Shown: piece by piece, positions 13,225 through 18,119 of the stretch
Numbering within the stretch: the first letter of the stretch is position 1
How the letters are laid out: the number at the start of each line of letters is the position of its first letter
DNA from: an uncultured Oscillospiraceae bacterium
Lineage (GTDB): Bacteria; Bacillota; Clostridia; Oscillospirales; Oscillospiraceae
Length of the DNA stretch: 18,119 nucleotides
Assembly: GCA_934572335.1 (NCBI GenBank)
Contig: CAKTKU010000030.1
Span: 1-18,119 of the forward strand
Direction of reading: 5' to 3'
Position numbers and translations under genes: made by a program
Notes under the pieces: generated by a model
Told to the model about the DNA's origin: nothing
Database searches by the model: none
What the model saw: the letters and a program-made list of their open reading frames with translations, nothing else

Positions 13225-15906
13225 ATGGCACAGCTCAGACCCAAGATCGTCCGGCTCGCCAAGATAATCGGCGGCGCGTCGGGCATGCTCGTCAAAATCG
13301 ACGAGAACGCCCCGGAGTATTACAGCATGGCAAACATCGTCTCGGACGACGAGGCGGACATTGCCATCGCCGCCGGACTGCGCAAAGAGCGCACCGCCGG
13401 CTGGCTCGCCGCGAAGGTGGGCAGGACCGCGGAGGAGATCACCCCCGCGCTTGACAATCTCGTATACTACGGCATCTTCCGCCGCGTTTTCAGCAAGGAG
13501 CTCGGCGAGGACACGTATTATATGCAGATCTTCGCCCCCGGGATCCTTGAAATGATGGTGAACAATCAAGAGCTCATGGCCGCGCACCCGGAGGTCGGCC
13601 GCGCGTTTGAGGAGTACACGCGCCTGCGCATGCAGTCGATGGGGCCCATTCTTCCCGACGGGTACGGGCTGATGCGCGTCATCCCGGTGGAGAGCGCGAT
13701 AAAGGACATTCCCGGCGTGACGGATGACGAACGGCTGAGCTATTACCTGGATAAATACGACACGTTCTCCGTATCCCCGTGCTCCTGCCGCGCCTCGCGC
13801 ACGAGCCTCGGCGACGGCTGCGGGCATCTGGCGGAGGATATGTGCGTGCAGATGGGCGCGGGCGCGGAGCACTACATACGCTCCGGCAGAGCGCGCCGCA
13901 TCTCGAAGGAGGAAGTGCTGGAAATACTCAAGCGCGCCGAGGACAACGGGCTGATGCACGACATCCCCAACATTGAGGGCGCGGGCGACAGCGCCGCGAT
14001 ATGCAACTGCTGCGCGTGCGCCTGCTTCGGTCTGCGCGCGGGCATGATGTTCGGCGCGCGCGACGCGATACGCTCCAACTTCGTGGCGGAGGTCGACGAG
14101 GCGAAGTGCGTGGCGTGCGCGCAGTGCGTGGAGGTCTGCCCCGGCAACGCACTCAAACTCGGGCAGAAGCTGTGCTCCACCGCCGATACCGGCGCGCCCG
14201 GCTACGTCAAGGTGACGGAGACCTTCAATTTTGCCAAAGCGGTCAACGAGAACTACCGCGAGAACCGCGAGGACGTGCTGCCCTCGGGAACCGCGCCCTG
14301 TAAGGCCGCCTGCCCCGCGCACATCCCCGTGCAGGGCTATCTCAAGCTCGCCGCGCAGGGGCGCTACACCGAGGCGTTGGAGCTGATAAAGAAAGAAAAC
14401 CCGCTCCCCGCCGTGTGCGGACGCATCTGCAACAAGCGCTGCGAGGCGGAGTGCACGCGCGGCAGCGTGGACGAGGCGGTCGCCATTGACGAGGTCAAGC
14501 GCTTCATCGCCGACCACGACCTCAACGAAGGAACGCGCTATATTCCGCCCATGGTCAACCAGACGGGCCGCCCGTTCACGGAGAGGATTGCCATCATCGG
14601 CGCAGGTCCCGCGGGTCTTAGCTGCGCGTACTACCTCGCGCACCGCGGCTACAGCGTCACTGTGTTCGACAAAAACGCCGTCCCCGGCGGCATGCTCACG
14701 CTCGGCATCCCGTCGTTCCGGCTTGAAAAGGACGTTGTGAACGCGGAGATCGACGTGCTGCGCGAGATGGGCGTTGAGTTCCGCTGCGGCGTTGAGGTCG
14801 GCAGAGACGTCACCATCCAGCAGCTCCGCGATGAGGGGTACAAGGGCTTCTATGTCGCCATCGGCGCGCAGAAGTCGGCAAAGCTGCGCATTCTGGGCGA
14901 GGAGCTTGAAGGCGTGATGGGCGGCGTGGACTTTCTGCGGGAGGTCAACCTCGGCAATGCGCCCGCCGTGGGCAAGCGCTGCGCCGTTATAGGCGGCGGC
15001 AACGTGGCAATGGACGTGTGCCGCAGTGCGGTGCGCCTCGGCGCGGAGGAGACGTATGTCATCTACCGCCGCTCGGAGGCGGAGCTGCCCGCCGACCCGG
15101 ACGAGGTAAGAGAGGCGACGGAGGAGGGCGTGAAGTTCCGCTTCCTCAATGCGCCTGTCGAAATAGAGGGCGAGAACGGCAGAGTGAAGGCTCTGCGCGT
15201 GGAACTGATGGAGCTTGGCGAGGCGGACGAAAAGGGACGCCGCGCGCCCGTCGGCACGGGCAGATTTGAGACCGTCGAGGTCGACAGCGTCATCGCCGCC
15301 GTCGGGCAGACGGTGGACTGGGGCACACTGGACGTCGGCGCGCTCACCACCACGAAGCGCGGCACGGCAGAGGCGGACGCGCTCACCTACCAGACCGCGC
15401 AGCCCGACATTTTCGTCGGCGGCGACTGCTATACGGGGCCGAAGTTCGCCATAGACGCGATCGCGGCGGGCAAGGAGGCGGCGGAATCGCTGCACCGCTA
15501 TGTTCACCCCGGACAGACGCAGACCGCCGGGCGCGACAGGCGCGTCTACCGCGCGCTTGACAAGGAGCACGCGCTGCTCGACCTCGGCGGCTTTGACAAT
15601 GACCGCCGCCAGACCCCCGGCTACAACGCCGCCAAGGCGAAGTCCTTCGCCGACGCGCGCGTCACATTCACCGAGGAGCAGGTGCGCCGCGAGTGCGCGC
15701 GCTGTCTCGGCTGCGGCGCGACGAAGGTGGACAGCTACCTGTGCATCGGGTGCGGGCTGTGCACCACAAAGTGCAAGTTCGACGCTATACATCTCAAAAA
15801 AGTGCGCGACTGGCACGCCACAAGCTTCGAGACCATGCCCATCAAGGTCGCGGAGAACCTTGTCAAGCGCACGGGCGGCATCGTGAAAAAGGCGATAACG
15901 AAGTAA
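13225..15906 (+). CDS. Multidomain [4Fe-4S]/FAD-dependent NAD(P)H oxidoreductase (GltD-like)
   Basis: 893 residues from the ATG at 13225 (AAGGAG ahead); a GTG at 13123 lies in a palindrome and lacks a ribosome binding site. Order: a winged-helix-like segment (about 45-105); a Cys-rich module with CSC (186, 188), C199, C207 and ICNCCACAC (260, 262, 263, 265, 267); a ferredoxin motif CVACAQCVEVCP (295-305); a GltD/DPYD-type N-terminal cluster (C359, C363, C398, C402, C406, C410); FAD GAGPAG (459-464); NAD(P)H GGGNVA (590-595); FAD-closing VGGD; and a C-terminal pair of Cys motifs (824-830, then CIGCGLCTTKC 840-850). This matches flavoproteins that pass electrons between NAD(P)H and ferredoxin or a partner. 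The substrate is unknown. It overlaps hypA by one base (TAATG), tying it to metal-enzyme maturation. Confidence 0.85.
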   Translation: MAQLRPKIVRLAKIIGGASGMLVKIDENAPEYYSMANIVSDDEADIAIAAGLRKERTAGWLAAKVGRTAEEITPALDNLVYYGIFRRVFSKELGEDTYYMQIFAPGILEMMVNNQELMAAHPEVGRAFEEYTRLRMQSMGPILPDGYGLMRVIPVESAIKDIPGVTDDERLSYYLDKYDTFSVSPCSCRASRTSLGDGCGHLAEDMCVQMGAGAEHYIRSGRARRISKEEVLEILKRAEDNGLMHDIPNIEGAGDSAAICNCCACACFGLRAGMMFGARDAIRSNFVAEVDEAKCVACAQCVEVCPGNALKLGQKLCSTADTGAPGYVKVTETFNFAKAVNENYRENREDVLPSGTAPCKAACPAHIPVQGYLKLAAQGRYTEALELIKKENPLPAVCGRICNKRCEAECTRGSVDEAVAIDEVKRFIADHDLNEGTRYIPPMVNQTGRPFTERIAIIGAGPAGLSCAYYLAHRGYSVTVFDKNAVPGGMLTLGIPSFRLEKDVVNAEIDVLREMGVEFRCGVEVGRDVTIQQLRDEGYKGFYVAIGAQKSAKLRILGEELEGVMGGVDFLREVNLGNAPAVGKRCAVIGGGNVAMDVCRSAVRLGAEETYVIYRRSEAELPADPDEVREATEEGVKFRFLNAPVEIEGENGRVKALRVELMELGEADEKGRRAPVGTGRFETVEVDSVIAAVGQTVDWGTLDVGALTTTKRGTAEADALTYQTAQPDIFVGGDCYTGPKFAIDAIAAGKEAAESLHRYVHPGQTQTAGRDRRVYRALDKEHALLDLGGFDNDRRQTPGYNAAKAKSFADARVTFTEEQVRRECARCLGCGATKVDSYLCIGCGLCTTKCKFDAIHLKKVRDWHATSFETMPIKVAENLVKRTGGIVKKAITK

Positions 15907-16253
15907 TGCACGAGCTTGGAATTTGCGACGCCCTGCTGAAAATGGTGGGCGACGTCGCCCGGGAGGAGCAGCTTGACGGCGTGAAAAAGGTCACGGTCGA
16001 GGTGGGGACGCTCTCCGGCGTTGTCCCGGCGTTTCTGAGCGACTGCTGGGAGGCCGTCACGGACGGAACCGCGTTCGACGGGGTCGAGCTTGCGGTCGTG
16101 TCCGTGCCGGGCGAGGCGCGGTGTCTTGACTGCGGCACGGTCTTCACCGCCGACCTTGAGCGCCTCGTCTGCCCCGGCTGCGGCGGCGCAAAGCTCACGC
16201 CGATCTCCGGGCGCGGTCTCACGCTTGCGGAGATAGAGGAGGGGCATTTATGA
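15906..16253 (+). CDS. hypA: Hydrogenase/urease nickel metallochaperone HypA
   Basis: 115 residues, normal HypA size. HypA delivers nickel with HypB to [NiFe]-hydrogenase precursors. The N-terminal MHE (H2, E3) nickel site and the two zinc CxxC motifs (C73/C76 in CLDCG, C89/C92 in CPGCG) are intact, with the family segment KVTVEVGTLSGVVPAFL. The start ATG overlaps the stop of the oxidoreductase (TAATG), and its own stop overlaps the next start (ATGA), so the three genes are probably one translationally coupled operon. No hypB-F, hydrogenase or urease genes are in this window, which is unusual for hypA; a hydrogenase elsewhere in the genome is the simplest explanation. Confidence 0.93.
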   Translation: MHELGICDALLKMVGDVAREEQLDGVKKVTVEVGTLSGVVPAFLSDCWEAVTDGTAFDGVELAVVSVPGEARCLDCGTVFTADLERLVCPGCGGAKLTPISGRGLTLAEIEEGHL

Positions 16254-16771
16254 AGCGCGTCTGCGTAATAATTCTGCTGTGCGCGGTGCTGCTGCTCGCG
16301 GGGTGCGGCACGGCGTCGGTGCGGCTGACATACTCCGGCACCGGCGAAGAGGTCCGCCCGGAGCCCGCCGCCGCGGACGGCGCTCCCGTGGACTACGCCG
16401 CGCTCAATCAGCAGGGGTATGATTATCAATACGGCGTCGGCACAGCGGCAGACATTGAAAAGGCGGTCGAATGCTACGCCGCAGCGGCGGAGCACGGCAT
16501 ACCCGAGGCCATGACCAACCTCGGCCTCTGCTATGAGCGCGGCGAGGGCGTGGCGCAGGACTATGCCCGCGCGCTGGAGCTGTATACCCGCGCGGCGGCA
16601 TTCGGCGAGGCGATGGCGATAAACAACATCGGCTGGCTTTACGAGAACGGCTTCGGCGTGGAGCAGAGTTATGAGACTGCGTATGAATACTACGCCCGCG
16701 CCGCCAAGGCCGGGTGCGAGCTGGCAAAAGAGAACATGGCATATCTGGAGGAGAACGGTCTCGCCGGGTGA
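16250..16771 (+). CDS. Lipoprotein with Sel1-like (TPR-type) repeats
   Basis: 173 residues. The signal peptide MKRVCVIILLCAVLLLAGC ends in a lipobox (LLAG-C19), so the mature protein should be lipid-anchored outside the membrane. After a short Pro/Ala linker come three Sel1-like repeats of about 36 residues (about 47-85, 86-121, 122-157) with the pattern A-x3-LG-x2-Y-x2-G-x-G-V-x2-D-x2-A-x2-Y-x2-A-A, plus a partial fourth. Sel1 repeats mediate protein-protein contacts, and no catalytic residues are visible. Its start overlaps the hypA stop by 4 bases and a terminator follows directly, so it belongs to the oxidoreductase-hypA operon, though a functional link is not obvious. Confidence 0.88.
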   Translation: MKRVCVIILLCAVLLLAGCGTASVRLTYSGTGEEVRPEPAAADGAPVDYAALNQQGYDYQYGVGTAADIEKAVECYAAAAEHGIPEAMTNLGLCYERGEGVAQDYARALELYTRAAAFGEAMAINNIGWLYENGFGVEQSYETAYEYYARAAKAGCELAKENMAYLEENGLAG

Positions 16772-16785
16772 ACAAAGTTAAACTA

Positions 16786-16818
16786 AGAGCGCACTGCGGT
16801 CAGGCAGTGCGCTCTTTT
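16786..16818 (+). terminator. Terminator of the oxidoreductase-hypA-lipoprotein operon
   Basis: Perfect 12-bp stem AGAGCGCACTGC / GCAGTGCGCTCT around GGTCAG, followed by TTT, 15 bases after the lipoprotein stop. The rest of the gap to 16932 is AT-rich with a weak CTGATA/TATCAG inverted repeat and no recognisable gene. Confidence 0.8.
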
Positions 16819-16932
16819 CGCCACGGCGCTGAGACGCGCCGATCGTCGCCATCTGATATGATATATTATCAGAATTGTAAAAATGCGTGATAAATACTTG
16901 GAAATAGTTCCGTGAAAAATGCTTTGCAGTTA

Positions 16933-18119
16933 TTACTTGGTGAACGTGGTCATGCAGCTGCCGTCGGCAAAGATGAACTGGATCTCATGCGTGCCGGCTT
17001 CAAGCGCCTCGATGACCGCGGAGGCGATGGTGACAGTGCCGTCCCCGGCAACCGTGAACTCGACCTCGACGCCATCAATGAGGACTTTCACGACCGCGTT
17101 GGAGTTGAGCACGAACTCAAGGTCTCCGTCCGTCCACTGCTGACCCTTGCCCTCAAGCACAATGTACTTCGCGTACAGCGGTGCGGAAGCGGTGGCTGCG
17201 GTGGTGGTAGCGGAAGTCTCGGTCTTGTTATCCTCTGCGGGTTTGGGGTCGGGCCTAGGCTCGGGCATGATTATGCTGCAAGTCCCGTCGGGGTTCTCAA
17301 CCAGTGTCGCTCCCTCGGCAAGATGTGCTTTATTGGGAATTTCACTGAACGTACCGCCGGAAATAGTGACATCCGGGTCATACGTCTTGTCTAAGTTGAC
17401 TGACAAAATTTTGCCGTTAAGCGTACCGCTTTTTATGATAATAGTCCCTCTTGCGGAAATGTCACGCGTCACCGTGCCGCCGTTAATCGTCAGCACCGCG
17501 TCATCATTGGCGTAATTGATAATTGCGCTAGTACCATTGAATTTAGGATTTCCCTCATGCTCCAGCTTAGCACCATCGTTAATTGTCGCGATTCCTCTGT
17601 TGTCAAGCGCACCGCGACCCCCGCAGTTTATCACGCGGAGCGTTCCTCCGTCGATAATGAGTGTGGCACCCGGCATATTCCTTACGGGGTTCAAACCTGC
17701 CGTTTCGGATTCTATCAAGCCCGTGCCTTCACTGCTGGAATCCTTGATGGTGAGTGTACCCTGATTGAGTATGATAGTCTTGTTATCGCCCTTGTTGAGA
17801 GAGAGCTTTTTGCCGTTGAGATCGATAGTAACGGTTTTCCCCTCGGGGATCACGACTCCATCCTTGCCATTAAAGTCCATGTCAGCGCCGATTTTTATCG
17901 TGCCGCCGTCACAGTTTTTGACTGCTTCCACAAGTTCCTCGATAGTGTTGACGGTCTGGTCGTCCTCGACGTCGATAGTGTACTCCACCCCGCCGACAAC
18001 GAGAGTGAGGGTCTGCTTTGTGCCGAATGCCTTGCTCGTGATGAGCTTCCAGCCGTCCTCATTGGCTGCGCTGAACAGCTCGTCCGCGTCGCCCTGAGCG
18101 CTCTCAATGTCACCCTCAA
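16933..18119 (-). CDS. Secreted/surface beta-helix-like protein, C-terminal part (5' end beyond window)
   Basis: About 395 residues visible. The frame stays open to the right edge, so the N-terminus and any signal peptide are missing; the GTG at 17988 is internal. The first visible part (SAANEDGWKLITSKAFG...LTLVVGGVEYTIDV) reads as a beta-rich repeat. Next comes a series of short strands and turns (VTIDLNGKKLSL, LTIKDSSSEG, LIIDGGTLRVINC, ATINDGAKLE, LTINGGTVTRD, TIIIKSGTLNG, VTISGGTFSEI), typical of right-handed parallel beta-helix surface proteins. After a Pro/Asp- and Thr/Ala-rich linker (about 17160-17270) the last ~85 residues resemble X2/Ig-like modules (VLIDGVEVEF...LEAGTHEIQFIFADG). 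No LPXTG or S-layer anchor is at the C-terminus. The DNA is more AT-rich than the neighbouring genes. Adhesin or glycan-binding roles are conjecture. Confidence 0.75.
   Translation of the reverse strand, partial: EGDIESAQGDADELFSAANEDGWKLITSKAFGTKQTLTLVVGGVEYTIDVEDDQTVNTIEELVEAVKNCDGGTIKIGADMDFNGKDGVVIPEGKTVTIDLNGKKLSLNKGDNKTIILNQGTLTIKDSSSEGTGLIESETAGLNPVRNMPGATLIIDGGTLRVINCGGRGALDNRGIATINDGAKLEHEGNPKFNGTSAIINYANDDAVLTINGGTVTRDISARGTIIIKSGTLNGKILSVNLDKTYDPDVTISGGTFSEIPNKAHLAEGATLVENPDGTCSIIMPEPRPDPKPAEDNKTETSATTTAATASAPLYAKYIVLEGKGQQWTDGDLEFVLNSNAVVKVLIDGVEVEFTVAGDGTVTIASAVIEALEAGTHEIQFIFADGSCMTTFTK

Noticed and set aside
13195..15816. An 873-codon open frame antisense to the oxidoreductase
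   Set aside because: High-GC codon bias leaves the opposite strand open. The translation is Arg/His/Ala-rich, has no recognisable motifs, and the sense protein is clearly real.
16856..16876. CTGATA...TATCAG inverted repeat as a terminator of the beta-helix gene
   Set aside because: The stem is only six A/T-rich base pairs and lacks a following T-run.
17895..18119. Leftward open frame at the right edge
   Set aside because: The true reading frame of the beta-helix gene continues without stop to the edge and has sensible composition; this Arg/Ser-rich frame is a shadow.
1..18119. CRISPR arrays, tRNA or rRNA genes, insertion sequences or prophage genes
   Set aside because: No regularly spaced repeats, cloverleaf-like sequences, transposase or integrase motifs, or terminal inverted repeats were seen; dut lies alone in a core-gene setting.

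Overview
The window looks like chromosomal DNA from a GC-rich, Gram-positive anaerobe of the class Clostridia, probably an Oscillospirales/Ruminococcaceae-type gut organism. The evidence is the gene set (RqcH, Mini-RNase III, SpoIIIE/FtsK, the TepA-type ClpP paralogue, UppP), strong AGGAGG-type ribosome binding sites, sigma-A-type promoters, and an oxygen-sensitive iron-sulfur flavoprotein next to a hydrogenase-maturation protein. No database search was possible, so the taxonomy is inference.

Layout. Positions 1-136 hold two tandem rightward terminators that close a gene lying left of the window and face the end of rqcH. From 10414 down to 137, nearly everything is read leftward as a housekeeping block: prfA (RF1), a YrdC/Sua5-CoaE fusion, an M18 aminopeptidase, tepA, uppP, ftsK/spoIIIE, mrnC and rqcH. 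Promoters are visible in front of prfA (TTTACA-N17-TAAAAT) and uppP (TTTACA-N17-TACAAT). Several genes touch or overlap by 4-11 bases. The block covers translation termination and ribosome rescue, tRNA t6A and CoA synthesis, rRNA processing, proteolysis, cell-wall lipid recycling and chromosome segregation.

Upstream of prfA, also leftward, are an ECF-like sigma factor (10851-11372) and a 72-residue protein of unknown function (10532-10750), closed by a terminator at 10478-10514. Divergent from the sigma gene is dut (11642-12076), with its own promoter and a terminator that it shares with the convergent gntR gene.

The accessory part starts with a FadR-type GntR regulator (12136-12873, leftward). 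It has a perfect 17-bp TTTTGGT-GCG-ACCAAAA palindrome just upstream and a consensus TTGACA-N17-TATAAT promoter farther up. Divergent from it is a three-gene rightward operon with 1-bp and 4-bp overlaps: a large multi-cluster [4Fe-4S]/FAD/NAD(P) oxidoreductase (13225-15906), hypA (15906-16253) and a Sel1-repeat lipoprotein (16250-16771), ending in a strong terminator. The long, structured divergent intergenic region suggests the oxidoreductase-HypA unit is regulated, possibly by the GntR protein. No hydrogenase or other hyp gene is in the window.

The right end (16933-18119) is the C-terminal part of a leftward gene for a secreted or surface beta-helix-like protein. Its N-terminus lies beyond the window, and its DNA is visibly more AT-rich than its neighbours. 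The most noteworthy items are the oxidoreductase/HypA operon with its palindrome-rich control region, the YrdC-CoaE fusion, and the tepA start, whose ribosome binding site lies inside a terminator-like hairpin.
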